A DNA stretch of 33,256 nucleotides from Candidatus Atribacteria bacterium (GCA_003513845.1 DOTB01000061.1:1-33256), one strand, 5' to 3'; counted from the first letter of the stretch, positions 16,527 through 25,375 are shown. A program made the numbers and translations. Notes: generated by a model not told the origin, from the letters alone.

Positions 16527-17230
16527 CTATTTCCTTAAGGCTAAAAGGTGAGGTTCTTTTACCAGTTCTTTCTCTGGTCTTTCCAGCTGTCCCAGTTGAT
16601 AGCGTAGTTCCCGCAATTCTTGCTGCTCACTAAAGCTAAGAGGAATCCTTCTTTCTTTCCAGGAAGCACGAAGGAGACTGGCCAAGGCTAACTTTAAGCA
16701 ACTCTTCTCATCAAAGAAGCGAGGGAGCACTTTACTTCTCCTCTTTTCTTCCTCGAAAGACCTCTCCACTAAATTGGTAGAGGTGATAAATTTACGGTGC
16801 CTAACCGGACACCTTAAATGATTTAAAGAGGCTTCTAAATCTGGGGCATAATAGACTGTATTCAAATAAGCTTTAACCTCAAAATAGCCTCAGAAGGGAC
16901 CTTACCTAAGATGTTCATCTTTTTATGCACCAGACACCTCTGCCTTAGGGTTTTAGGGAAACATTCCTCCAGGGCACGAATAAGACCAGGGGCACCATTG
17001 GAGGTCCCCAATACCGGATCAGGTAATCCTCGCCTCTTGAGATCCCGAAAGAAATCTAACCAATCCTGGTAGGATTCTTTATTACCTAATTTCATCCCCA
17101 ATAGGATCTTTCTTCCCTCTTCTAAGATGCCCCAGGCCACCAGAATCCCTTCTTTGGTGGTCTTATACCTTCTCATGGCTTCATAGACTGCATTATTCTT
17201 CCAATATAGAGGAGATTGCTCTATAATAAA
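16527..17230 (-). pseudogene. Inactivated IS256/Mutator-family transposase
   Basis: Two adjacent minus-strand frames together cover the middle and end of an IS256-type DDE transposase. The upstream one has TKEGILVAWGILEEGRKILL, GNKESYQDWLDFFRDLKRRG and LRQRCLVHKKMN. The downstream one, from about 16888, has NTVYYAPDLEAS and TSTNLVERSFEEEKRRSK. They are separated by a frameshift near 16890. About 30 residues between DLEAS and LNHLR are missing, and the N-terminal third is absent. Both catalytic aspartates appear changed to asparagine (NAVYEAMRR for DAVYE, SNGAPGLI for SDGAPGLI), while the glutamate in NLVER remains. This is a dead remnant. Its upstream junction falls near 17230, just before a short tandem duplication and the gntR promoter. 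Confidence 0.85.
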
Positions 17231-17235
17231 AATGA

Positions 17236-17295
17236 TTTGGAGTACTTTTTTATATGAGGCAGCGATAAAATTTGGAGTACTTTTTTGGTGAGGCA
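17236..17295. repeat. Tandem duplication beside the transposase remnant
   Basis: TTTGGAGTACTTTTTT occurs exactly at 17236-17251 and 17271-17286. Each copy is followed after two to four bases by TGAGGCA or GAGGCA, giving a repeat period of 35 bases. It marks the point where similarity to the IS256 transposase stops and lies directly upstream of the gntR promoter. Confidence 0.6.
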
Positions 17296-17300
17296 ATTCG

Positions 17301-17321
17301 TTGTTGACAAATTGTAAACAA
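17301..17321. promoter_or_regulatory. Tandem TTGTNNACAA operator at the gntR promoter
   Basis: TTGTTGACAA (17301-17310), one base, then TTGTAAACAA (17312-17321). Each ten-base unit is a palindrome TTGT-NN-ACAA, of the size and style bound by dimeric FadR/FCD-type GntR repressors. The site covers the -35 hexamer and much of the spacer of the gntR promoter, so binding should block RNA polymerase. An almost identical pair lies before hyuA. Confidence 0.65.
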
Positions 17322-17333
17322 TCAAGTTATAAT
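17304..17333 (+). promoter_or_regulatory. Consensus promoter of the gntR gene
   Basis: TTGACA (17304-17309), 18 bases, TATAAT (17328-17333): both hexamers match the sigma-70/A consensus at every base. Transcription would begin near 17340, leaving a leader of about 23 bases before the proposed TTG start. Confidence 0.8.
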
Positions 17334-17362
17334 ACAAAAAATAAAAAAGGTAAATTTTTATC

Positions 17363-18028
17363 TTGCTTAGTAGTATTATAGATTCAACAAAATTGTTATC
17401 CCTCAAAGACAAGGCTTATCAGACCATAAAATTAGAAATTATAATAGGCAATCTTAAGCCTGGAGTATTTTTAATTGAAGAAAAAATAGCTAAAAGTATG
17501 AATATAAGTCGTGGTCCTATCCGAGAGGCATTAAACAGATTAGAAAAAGAAGGTTTTGTTACTATTATTCCACATAAGGGTACCATGGTTTCTAATATTA
17601 CTGAACAAGAGGTGAAGGACATATCTAAAATCAGGAAAGTACTCGAACCTTTAGCAGCTAAAGAATCATTGCCAAAAATATCCAGTTCCGATTTAGAGGG
17701 AATAAAAACAAATTTTCTTAAACTGTTTGATAAGCCAGAAAGCAAGGAGAATAAAAATTATTTTTTTCTTTTGGATAAAGATTTCCATAAATTACTAAAT
17801 AAAGAATGTGGGAATAGAAAGCTTATAGATATCTTGGATAATTTTGGAGACCACACCAATTGGTTTATCAATTTATTTATTAAGAATTATCCCTACAAAG
17901 AATCCATAAAAGATCATCTATATATTATTGAAGCCATTGAAAAAAAAGAAGAAGATTTAGTTGCATCAACAATTATAAAACATTTGGAGCGTATAACGAA
18001 TCTTATAATTTCAGAAATTATTTCTTGA
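17363..18028 (+). CDS. GntR-family repressor, FadR/FCD type
   Basis: This 221-residue DNA-binding regulator has an N-terminal winged helix (about 12-75, recognition region EEKIAKSMNISRGPIREALN) and an all-helical FCD effector domain (about 80-215). The domain holds the usual metal-binding set: D138 and H142 in LDKDFHKLL, H185 and H207. Such proteins typically bind an organic acid and then release DNA. No ATG fits, so TTG 17363 is used; AAAGGT (17345-17350) lies 12 bases upstream. Its promoter and the region upstream of hyuA share tandem TTGTNNACAA sites, suggesting autoregulation and control of the downstream catabolic genes. The true inducer is unknown; an amino acid or 2-oxo acid linked to the pathway is plausible. 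Confidence 0.88.
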   Translation: MLSSIIDSTKLLSLKDKAYQTIKLEIIIGNLKPGVFLIEEKIAKSMNISRGPIREALNRLEKEGFVTIIPHKGTMVSNITEQEVKDISKIRKVLEPLAAKESLPKISSSDLEGIKTNFLKLFDKPESKENKNYFFLLDKDFHKLLNKECGNRKLIDILDNFGDHTNWFINLFIKNYPYKESIKDHLYIIEAIEKKEEDLVASTIIKHLERITNLIISEIIS

Positions 18029-18345
18029 TTAATATAAATAAAAATATCTTAAAAAAATAAATAGGTTTCTAATAACAATAAAAAAAGTTTGGCTTTAAAA
18101 CAGGTAATATAAGAAATGAGGTTCATTGGTTTCTATAGGTAAAACATTTTAGATTGGACATCTCAAATTAAATTAATTTAAGACTAATTATTTTATTTTT
18201 TAAATTAAATTTGTTGACAATTTGTTGACAATAAATGGTTTATTTGAAAAATAGATTTATTTTATATGAATAAAAATGCCCTCAAATTATATTAAGATTA
18301 GTTTCTAAGCACTATTAAAAGAATTTATATAAGGAGGTTATTTAG
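18029..18345. other. Regulatory gap between gntR and hyuA
   Basis: This 317-base AT-rich stretch holds no gene. It carries the second tandem operator at 18211-18231 and a strong ribosome-binding sequence, AAGGAGGT at 18331-18338, before the hyuA start. The operator contains two TTGACA hexamers, but no good -10 lies at the right distance: AAAAAT at 18247-18252 or TTTATT at 18239-18244 are the best available. Confidence 0.6.
18211..18231. promoter_or_regulatory. Second tandem TTGTNNACAA operator, before hyuA
   Basis: TTGTTGACAA (18211-18220), one T, then TTGTTGACAA again (18222-18231). It has the same two-unit, 11-base-period layout as the site at 17301-17321; the two differ at three positions in 21. 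It lies 115 bases upstream of hyuA and is the likely binding site through which the GntR protein controls the hyuAB-transport genes. Confidence 0.65.
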
Positions 18346-20427
18346 ATGGCTTGGAGAGTTGGTATAGATATTGGTGGGGCTTTTACTGATTTTTACACTA
18401 TAAATTCAGAAACTGGTAAAACATCATGGTTAAAAATTGAATCAACACCTCCCAATTTTGAAATAGGCGTTATTCAAGGAATTGAAGAATTAGAAAAACA
18501 AGGAATTTATATTAAAAATGTAAGTCAAATCATTCATGGCCAGACGGTAGTTATAAATACAATTATTACAAGAAGTGGATCGAATGTTGGATTTATAACC
18601 ACAAATGGTTATGATATTTTAGAAATTCAGAGGGCAAACAGAAGAGATATTTTTAATTTTAAATATAAAAAACCTACTCCATTCGTATCTGGTTATATGG
18701 TTGAACGAGTAAGTGGTTATATAGATGCCGATGGCAGCATACATAAACCTCTTAAAGAAAATGAAATTAAAAAAGCCACTGAATCAATATATAAAAAAGG
18801 AGCTGAATCATTTGCTATTGGATTTATAAATAGTTATTGTAACACCTCTCATGAACTCAAAGCAAAAGAAATTGTTGAGAAAACGCTTAAAGAAAATGGG
18901 GTAGAAAAATCATTTGTTACTATTTCAAGTGATTTGAGTCGTGAATGGAGGGAGTACGAGAGATTCAATACGGCTGTATTAAATGCTTATGTTCAGCCAC
19001 TATTTGTAGAATATATTGAAAAACTTGAAAAAGTACTTAAAGAAAAAGGCTTTAATGGGGTATTTTATCTAACACTTGCTTCTGGGGGAATGACAAGTAT
19101 AGATTTTGCAAAAGAATATCCAATAACTACTATAGAAGGCGGTCCTATTTCTGGAATTATTGGAGGAGCAACTTTAGGTTACCTTATGAATGAAAATGAT
19201 ATTATTGTTATTGATGGAGGGAGCACAACAACAAAAGCTGGTCTTGCTAAACATCTTATACCGCAGGTAAATACAGAATACTGGATAGAACAAAATGAAT
19301 GGAATGCAGGTTATCCAACCAGAGTTCCGGCAATAAATATTAACGAAATTGGCACTGGAGGAACTAGCATAGTGTGGGTTGATGAAGCTGGCAACCTTCA
19401 AGTTGGGCCAAAGGCAGCTGGTTCAAGGCCAGGGCCTGCATGTTATGAAATGGGAGGAGAAGAGCCAACATTAACAGATGCTTATGTTGTTACTGGCTAT
19501 TTGAATCCTGAATACTTGTTAGGAGGAAAGCTTAAAATAAATAAAAAATTAGCTGAAGATGCATTCAATAATGTTGCTAAACAATTAAAACTTGATATTA
19601 GAGATGTTGCCTATGGAGCTATTATGGTTGCAAATGATAATTCTTCGAATCTTATAAGGTTAATTTCAATTAGAAAAGGGTTTGATCCGAGAGAATTTAC
19701 ATTGATTGCCCATGGCGGTTCTGGGCCAATGATAGCTCCATTTATTGCAAAGGAACTCTCAGTTTCAAAAATAATAGTGCCTACGATTCCTAGTGGAGTT
19801 TTTAATGCATGGGGAATGATCGGTTTAGATATAAGACATGAATTAGTTCAAACAAATATTATTTCGATTGAAGAATCTGAAGGATTTATAAATCTTTTAA
19901 ATATTACTTTTAAAGATCTCGAAAATAAAATAAAAAATGTTTTTGAAAGTGAAGAAATAAATATAAGTAAAATTGAGATTCAGAGATATTTAGACATACA
20001 ATATGAAGGTCAGGCACATACTCTAAAAGTTCAATGTCCAAACGGGGTACTGAGGATAAAAGAAATAAATAAAATTATAAAGGCTTTCCATGATGCTCAC
20101 TTTAGAGAATATGGTTTTAATTTAAATAACAGTGGAATAGAAATAGTTAATTTTCATGTAGCTGGTTTGCATAGAATTGAACACCCAAAGATTGAAAAAC
20201 AAATAAATCATAATCTACTTGAAAATGCTTTGCTAGGAGAAAGAAAAGTATATAATGGCAATGCAGAATTATTAATGAAAATATACAAAAAAGAGAAACT
20301 CCCAGCTAAGGTTTTAATTGAATCACCATGTATAATCGAGGGGAATACCTCTACTATCATTGTTACTGAAAATTTTAGTACATATCATGATGAATATGGG
20401 AATCTTATTATGTTAAATAAAGAATAA
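18346..20427 (+). CDS. hyuA: Hydantoinase/oxoprolinase subunit A
   Basis: The 693-residue protein matches HyuA, the ATP-binding subunit of ATP-dependent hydantoinases, 5-oxoprolinases and acetone-carboxylase-like enzymes. It opens with the sugar-kinase/actin-fold phosphate motif VGIDIGGAFTDF (5-16) and has a second glycine-rich phosphate-binding motif VIDGGSTTTKAGL (about 287-299). The full domain order (Hydant_A_N, hydantoinase_A, C-terminal domain) is present at usual length. The enzyme uses ATP to activate a cyclic amide carbonyl for ring opening. Together with HyuB it could act on 5-oxoproline, an N-methylhydantoin or a related lactam; the sequence alone does not say which. It begins the operon behind the second GntR-type operator, with AAGGAGGT as ribosome site. 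Confidence 0.9.
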   Translation: MAWRVGIDIGGAFTDFYTINSETGKTSWLKIESTPPNFEIGVIQGIEELEKQGIYIKNVSQIIHGQTVVINTIITRSGSNVGFITTNGYDILEIQRANRRDIFNFKYKKPTPFVSGYMVERVSGYIDADGSIHKPLKENEIKKATESIYKKGAESFAIGFINSYCNTSHELKAKEIVEKTLKENGVEKSFVTISSDLSREWREYERFNTAVLNAYVQPLFVEYIEKLEKVLKEKGFNGVFYLTLASGGMTSIDFAKEYPITTIEGGPISGIIGGATLGYLMNENDIIVIDGGSTTTKAGLAKHLIPQVNTEYWIEQNEWNAGYPTRVPAININEIGTGGTSIVWVDEAGNLQVGPKAAGSRPGPACYEMGGEEPTLTDAYVVTGYLNPEYLLGGKLKINKKLAEDAFNNVAKQLKLDIRDVAYGAIMVANDNSSNLIRLISIRKGFDPREFTLIAHGGSGPMIAPFIAKELSVSKIIVPTIPSGVFNAWGMIGLDIRHELVQTNIISIEESEGFINLLNITFKDLENKIKNVFESEEINISKIEIQRYLDIQYEGQAHTLKVQCPNGVLRIKEINKIIKAFHDAHFREYGFNLNNSGIEIVNFHVAGLHRIEHPKIEKQINHNLLENALLGERKVYNGNAELLMKIYKKEKLPAKVLIESPCIIEGNTSTIIVTENFSTYHDEYGNLIMLNKE

Positions 20428-20629
20428 ATATAAGTAAGAAGAGTTGTATTTGAGACATAAATATGAAAGTTGTTTTTATTGAGTATATCTGAAAATTTAT
20501 ATAACATTGTGATTTTAATTTAGCAGGCAATAAAAGATTATAATAATAATAAATAAAATTTCATATTCTTATATTTAATATTAATAATTAACCAAAAAAA
20601 CATCATTATTAATTGAAGAGGTAATAATA

Positions 20630-22375
20630 ATGAAGAAAGATATAGTATCTATTAGAATTATTAAAAGCTCATTAGATAATATAGCTAAGGAAATGTTTTG
20701 GGTAACCATAAAAACAGCTAAGAGTAGCATCATATATGAAACGTATGATTTTGCCCCAGCAATTACAAATGCTAAAGGTGATCTGATATCTATTGGAACA
20801 GGTATACCAGTATTTTTAGGAGTAATGGCTATGGTTGCAAAAACAGTTACAGAAGATATTGAGAAACACAAATTGGGTTTAAGTCCAGGAGATATCTTTG
20901 TGATAAATGATCCTTATAGAATTAGTACCCATCTTAATGATGTCGCTTTAGCAATGCCAATATTTTACAAAGATAAAATTATTGCAATGGGGACTATAAG
21001 AGGTCATGTAAATGATGTGGGAGGAATGAATCCCGGTAGTTGGGGTCCAAATACAACTGAAATATATCAAGAAGGGTTAATCATTCCAACATCTCACTTT
21101 TATAAGCAAGGCAAATTAAACATAGAAATAACAAGAATGCTATTACATAATAGTAGAATTCCTGATTATATTTATGGAGATCTAGAAGCTTTTGCTGCTG
21201 CATTAAGATATGCTTATAGTAGGATAAATGATCTTTGCGATAAATATGGAGAAAATCTTGTTTGTGAGGCAATGGAAGATAGAATAAATGATGGTAGAAT
21301 TATAGCTAAAAACAGATTAAAAAAATTGGTAAAAGGAGAATTTTTTGCTGAAGAAAAAATAGAAAAATATGAAGGAATGGAGGAAGATATTAGAATAACA
21401 GCAAAGGTTAAAATTACAGATGAAAAGTTTATTGTAGATTTTACTGATAATCCACCTCAGGTAAAAGCTCCTATTAATACGACTTATGCTGGAATATACA
21501 CTGCTGTTGCAACAGCTTTTACTGCAGTAACAGATCCTCATGTAGATCTAAACCAAGGATACTTAGAATATATTGAAGTTATATGTCCAGAAGGAACTAT
21601 ATTTAATGCTCTTCCCCCAGCTCCGGTAAGTTGTTATTGGGAAACTACATTTTACGCAGTAGATTTAATATGGAAAGCCCTAGCTGTGCATATACCTGAA
21701 AAGTTAACAGCTGGTCACTTTCTATCTGTAGTAAGCGAGACAATTAGTATGATTGATCCAAGGGATGGAAAGTATAAAATATTATGTGAACCAAACCCAG
21801 GTGGATGGGGAGCGGGAATTGATAAGGATGGTGAATCATGCCTTGTTTCGGCTGCAGATGGTGAGACTTATTGTCATCCAGTAGAAATCATTGAAAGAGA
21901 TTATCCAATAAGAGTTGAATGTATGAGATTTAATACGGAGGATGGTATTGGTAATGGCACATATAGAGGTGGTTTTGGAATGAGGAAAGATTATAGAATA
22001 CTATCGGATGAGGCAAATTTAGTATGCTCTATTAATAGAATTAAGTATCCTCCCTGGAGTATTAATGGCGGTGAAAATGGTTCGTGTAACCATATAGTTG
22101 TAACTAGAGATGGCAAAGATATTTGGGATGGAGGTAGACAGTCTAATTTTATATTAAAAAAAGGTGATGTTGTTAGTATTAGAAGTGGTGGTGGAGGGGG
22201 ATGGGGTGATCCTTTAAAAAGGGATCCTAACTTAGTTCTTAAAGATTACAAAGATGGATTGATAAATATAGAAACTGCAAAAAATGTATATGGAGTAATA
22301 ATCGATATTAATAATCTTGTAATAGATATAGATAAGACAAATAAGCTCAGGGCAAAGATAAAAAAAACTGACTAA
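20630..22375 (+). CDS. hyuB: Hydantoinase/oxoprolinase subunit B
   Basis: This 581-residue protein is the HyuB partner, which supplies the hydrolytic half of the ATP-dependent ring-opening reaction. Recognisable features are AITNAKGDLISIGTG near the N-terminus, GDIFVINDPY, GTIRGHVNDVGGMNPGSW, FTDNPPQVKAPINTTYAG in the middle, and the glycine-rich end SGGGGGWGDPLKRDP. Length and order are normal. It starts 202 bases after hyuA with GAAGAGG ahead of ATG; the gap has no gene and no obvious terminator, so co-transcription is likely. The short acidic C-terminal tail after GLINIETAKNVYGV is also typical. Confidence 0.9.
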   Translation: MKKDIVSIRIIKSSLDNIAKEMFWVTIKTAKSSIIYETYDFAPAITNAKGDLISIGTGIPVFLGVMAMVAKTVTEDIEKHKLGLSPGDIFVINDPYRISTHLNDVALAMPIFYKDKIIAMGTIRGHVNDVGGMNPGSWGPNTTEIYQEGLIIPTSHFYKQGKLNIEITRMLLHNSRIPDYIYGDLEAFAAALRYAYSRINDLCDKYGENLVCEAMEDRINDGRIIAKNRLKKLVKGEFFAEEKIEKYEGMEEDIRITAKVKITDEKFIVDFTDNPPQVKAPINTTYAGIYTAVATAFTAVTDPHVDLNQGYLEYIEVICPEGTIFNALPPAPVSCYWETTFYAVDLIWKALAVHIPEKLTAGHFLSVVSETISMIDPRDGKYKILCEPNPGGWGAGIDKDGESCLVSAADGETYCHPVEIIERDYPIRVECMRFNTEDGIGNGTYRGGFGMRKDYRILSDEANLVCSINRIKYPPWSINGGENGSCNHIVVTRDGKDIWDGGRQSNFILKKGDVVSIRSGGGGGWGDPLKRDPNLVLKDYKDGLINIETAKNVYGVIIDINNLVIDIDKTNKLRAKIKKTD

Positions 22376-22624
22376 GTGGTAATTAAATGTAAAAATATTA
22401 AAATATTCATGGCGAAGTGATGACAAAAAAATATTTTAAATTTTAAATAAAGAAAGGAGGTTAAAGTTAAATTATGCATATTCCTTAGTGTATTAAGGAG
22501 ATAAAGATAATTAATTAGATTAGTAAGCGAGCATGTAAAAATATTATGGTGAGGATTGGTATAGGCAAAATTATTGTTTAATTTTAATAAAGAAAGAAAA
22601 GCTGCTTTTTAGGAGGTAAAGAGT
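22376..22624 (+). other. Leader before the ABC transporter genes
   Basis: The 249-base gap contains two extra Shine-Dalgarno-like sequences, AAAGGAGG (22453-22460) and AAGGAG (22495-22500), besides the one serving the next gene. The first precedes a five-codon frame at 22474-22488 reading MHIP-stop. This may be a leader peptide or the scar of a lost gene. No clear terminator is visible. Confidence 0.3.
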
Positions 22625-24241
22625 ATGAAATTTTTAAAAAATTTGAATATGGCTGTAATCTTGCTTGCTGTTATAACCACAATATGTTTTTCCCCCTGTT
22701 TTAGTATGGCAACCGAACAAAATTTAGTAGTGATAAGTGCTATGCCAGTAATATTACCTGATCCAGCTTTGGCTATGGATTGGTATGACTTACAAGTACT
22801 ATACAACCTGTATAGCCCATTAGTTTATCCTACTCCTGAAGGAACAATAAGACCACATTTGGCAGAGTCTTGGGAGCCAGTGGATGGTAAGCTTGATCAC
22901 TGGAGATTTAAGTTAAGAGAGGGAGTTAAGTTTCACGATGGCAGTGAATTGACATCTGAAGATGTTGAGTTTTCAATGAACAGGTTTATTGAAATGAAGC
23001 AAGGTTTTTCTAGTATATTGGGTAAAGTAACTGCAAATGCCATAGATGATTATATGATTGATTTTACATTAGATAAACCTAATGCTATATTTCCAGAGAC
23101 TTTAACACTATTTTTTCCATTAAATAAAGACCTTGTTTTAGAAAACATAGAAGATGGTAAATATGGGGAGTTTGGTGATTATGGTGAAAATTGGCTATTA
23201 ACACATGATGCAGGTAGTGGACCTTACGTGATGGCAAGACATGAAATGGGTGAATCGATGGATGCGATTAGATTTACAGAATATTTTCTTGGATGGGAAG
23301 ATTGGGAAGCCAACGAAGAGCCTATTGAGAGACTTAAATTTATTATGGAGACTGAGACGTCAACACTTATGATGATGCTTAAAAACAGACAATTACATTT
23401 AGAGGCTGATGGTGGCTTTAGTCGACAAGTATTTAAAGAAATAATGGAATCAGAAACCTTAAACCTAAATCAGGCTTTTCCACAGGTTATCACTGTATGG
23501 ATGAATACAAAATTACCACCTACAGATGATGTGCATTTTAGAAAGGCAATCTTGTATGCGTATGACTATGAGGCAATATTAGGTGAATATGAACCATTTG
23601 GGGCTAGAGAAACAGGAATTTATCCATCAACTCTACCAGGGTATATAAAAATACCACCGCAACCTAGAAAGCAAAACTTGGAAAAGGCTAAAGAAGAACT
23701 ATCTCTATCAAAATATAATCCTGCAGATGTAAAAGTTGTATTCCACTATTGTGGAGGTCTAGAATTTGAACAAGAAATTTGCCTACAATTACAAGCTGAT
23801 TTATCAAAGTTAGGGATAAATGTGGAGATAGTTGGTCCACCCTGGGCACAATATGAAGCTGAATGTGGAAATGCTGAGACAACTCCAAATCTTACAATAT
23901 TTAGATTTCCATTGAACTACATATCTGCTGATTCCTTTATATATTTTATGTATCATCCAGATAATGTAGGAGGAATATATGCAGCTCATTGGTACGAAGA
24001 TGAAGATTTAGGTAATTTAATTGGTCAGACAAGAGAAACATTTGATTTTGAGGAAAGGCATGAATTATATCAGCAAATTCAGGAAAAGATAGCGGCACAG
24101 GTTCTTGCGTTTTACCCTTATGAAATTCCTGCCTTATTCACTAGTCAGAGTTATTTGATTGGTCCTAAAGAAACATTTCCTGTAGTTGGACCAACAATTA
24201 ATATGCATAATTGGAGAATAAATCTAAAAACAGGGAAATAA
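22625..24241 (+). CDS. Peptide ABC transporter substrate-binding protein
   Basis: This 538-residue extracytoplasmic protein belongs to the SBP_bac_5 family that captures di- and oligopeptides (some members bind nickel or opines). A signal peptide covers about the first 30 residues: a lysine-bearing start, the hydrophobic MAVILLAVITTICFS, and a likely cut after SMA. No proper lipobox is seen. Family features include LAESWEPVDG, the RFKLREGVKFHDGSELTSEDVEFS region (about 98-120), and VHFRKAILYAYDYEAI. AGGAGG precedes the ATG. It is the first of five consecutive transport genes; a stable hairpin after its stop may keep its mRNA level above that of the permeases. The real ligand is not determined; neighbouring peptidase genes favour short peptides. 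Confidence 0.9.
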   Translation: MKFLKNLNMAVILLAVITTICFSPCFSMATEQNLVVISAMPVILPDPALAMDWYDLQVLYNLYSPLVYPTPEGTIRPHLAESWEPVDGKLDHWRFKLREGVKFHDGSELTSEDVEFSMNRFIEMKQGFSSILGKVTANAIDDYMIDFTLDKPNAIFPETLTLFFPLNKDLVLENIEDGKYGEFGDYGENWLLTHDAGSGPYVMARHEMGESMDAIRFTEYFLGWEDWEANEEPIERLKFIMETETSTLMMMLKNRQLHLEADGGFSRQVFKEIMESETLNLNQAFPQVITVWMNTKLPPTDDVHFRKAILYAYDYEAILGEYEPFGARETGIYPSTLPGYIKIPPQPRKQNLEKAKEELSLSKYNPADVKVVFHYCGGLEFEQEICLQLQADLSKLGINVEIVGPPWAQYEAECGNAETTPNLTIFRFPLNYISADSFIYFMYHPDNVGGIYAAHWYEDEDLGNLIGQTRETFDFEERHELYQQIQEKIAAQVLAFYPYEIPALFTSQSYLIGPKETFPVVGPTINMHNWRINLKTGK

Positions 24242-24273
24242 ATAAACAAACTAAACATGTTTTAAAATAAATT

Positions 24274-24317
24274 GGGAAGGAGGGGGTCAGAGATATGAAA
24301 GATATCCTCCCCTTCCC
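24274..24317 (+). other. Strong intercistronic hairpin after the binding-protein gene
   Basis: GGGAAGG (24274-24280) pairs with CCTTCCC (24311-24317), with an inner GATAT/ATATC stem around GAAAG. A short T-rich stretch follows after several bases. Such hairpins between a binding-protein gene and its permease commonly protect the upstream mRNA or cause partial termination, raising binding-protein levels. Confidence 0.6.
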
Positions 24318-24351
24318 CTTATAATTGTTTTAGGGAGATTCTAAAAAATAA

Positions 24352-25371
24352 ATGGGTAAACATATTATTTTAAGGATTTTACAAGCAATAGTAGTTTTAT
24401 TTGGTTTATCTATATTAATATTTTTTATAGCAAGGATTATTCCAGGAGACCCTGCTAGGTTAATATTGGGTCCCCTTGCTACTAATGAACAAATTAAGGA
24501 GCTTACCGAAGAAATGCATCTAGATAAACCATTTGTTGTACAATACTATTACTGGTTAACATCTCTATTGCAGGGGGATCTAGGAAAATCTTTATATACT
24601 CGTCGATCGATAACTACAGATTTAAAAATGTTTGTACCGGCAACCTTGGAATTAATGTTTTTTTCTTTCGTTATATCATTAATTATTGGTCAAGTGATGG
24701 GTGTTTTTGCAGGATATTTTAGAGACTCTTGGTTTGATAATCTTTTTAGGGTATTTTCATATATTGGCATTGCTACACCAGCATTTGCTATAGCTATATT
24801 CGCTTTGATAATTTTTAGCTATACTCTGAACATTGCTCCAGCGATAGGAAGGATTGGTTTATGGCTAGATTCCCCACCCCAGATAACTGGATTATTTGTA
24901 ATTGATAGTATATTAACTGGTCAATGGAGAACTGCTTTTGAAGCATTCAAACATATATTATTGCCAGCGATAAGCCTTGCAATAGCAAATATAGCTCAAG
25001 AGGGTAGAATTACACGTTCTTCTATTATTGATAATTTACAAAAAGATTATATCATTGCTCATAAAGTACATGGTATTCCTACAAGGATAATTATATTTAA
25101 ATATCTATTAAAGCCTTCTCTTGTGCCAACTGTCTCAATAATGGGTTTAGATTTTGCCTGTCTTCTTGCAAATGCTTTTCTAGTGGAAACGGTATTCATG
25201 TGGCCTGGTATTTCTCGATACGGAGTTACTGCTATGCTAAATAAAGATCTTAATGCCATAATTGCAGTAGTTTTATTTATAGGAATATTGTATTCTTTAA
25301 TGAATTTAATTGTTGATATTGTGGTATCCTATCTTGACCCTAGAATTCGTTTGCAAAGGGGAGGTATATAA
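24352..25371 (+). CDS. dppB: Peptide ABC transporter permease, DppB type
   Basis: This inner-membrane subunit (339 residues) forms half of the channel of the peptide importer. It has about six membrane segments, the family opening with FFIARIIPGDPARLILGP (about 25-42), and the cytoplasmic coupling loop AHKVHGIPTRIIIFKYLLKP, where permeases contact the ATPase. The C-terminus VDIVVSYLDPRIRL is typical of DppB. It follows the binding-protein gene after 110 bases. GGGAG is upstream but unusually far (about 15 bases) from ATG, so translation may be modest. The dpp names here describe position in the complex, not proven substrate. Confidence 0.88.
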   Translation: MGKHIILRILQAIVVLFGLSILIFFIARIIPGDPARLILGPLATNEQIKELTEEMHLDKPFVVQYYYWLTSLLQGDLGKSLYTRRSITTDLKMFVPATLELMFFSFVISLIIGQVMGVFAGYFRDSWFDNLFRVFSYIGIATPAFAIAIFALIIFSYTLNIAPAIGRIGLWLDSPPQITGLFVIDSILTGQWRTAFEAFKHILLPAISLAIANIAQEGRITRSSIIDNLQKDYIIAHKVHGIPTRIIIFKYLLKPSLVPTVSIMGLDFACLLANAFLVETVFMWPGISRYGVTAMLNKDLNAIIAVVLFIGILYSLMNLIVDIVVSYLDPRIRLQRGGI

Positions 25372-25375
25372 ATCA

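Noticed and set aside
16862..17296. An intact small gene upstream of the transposase end
   Set aside because: Its first 25-30 codons come from the tandem duplication; the rest is clearly IS256 transposase, so it is part of the pseudogene.
25310..25375. An earlier start for the dppC-type permease
   Set aside because: It would overlap dppB by about 60 bases; TTG 25376 has a proper GGGGAGG site and a natural N-terminus.
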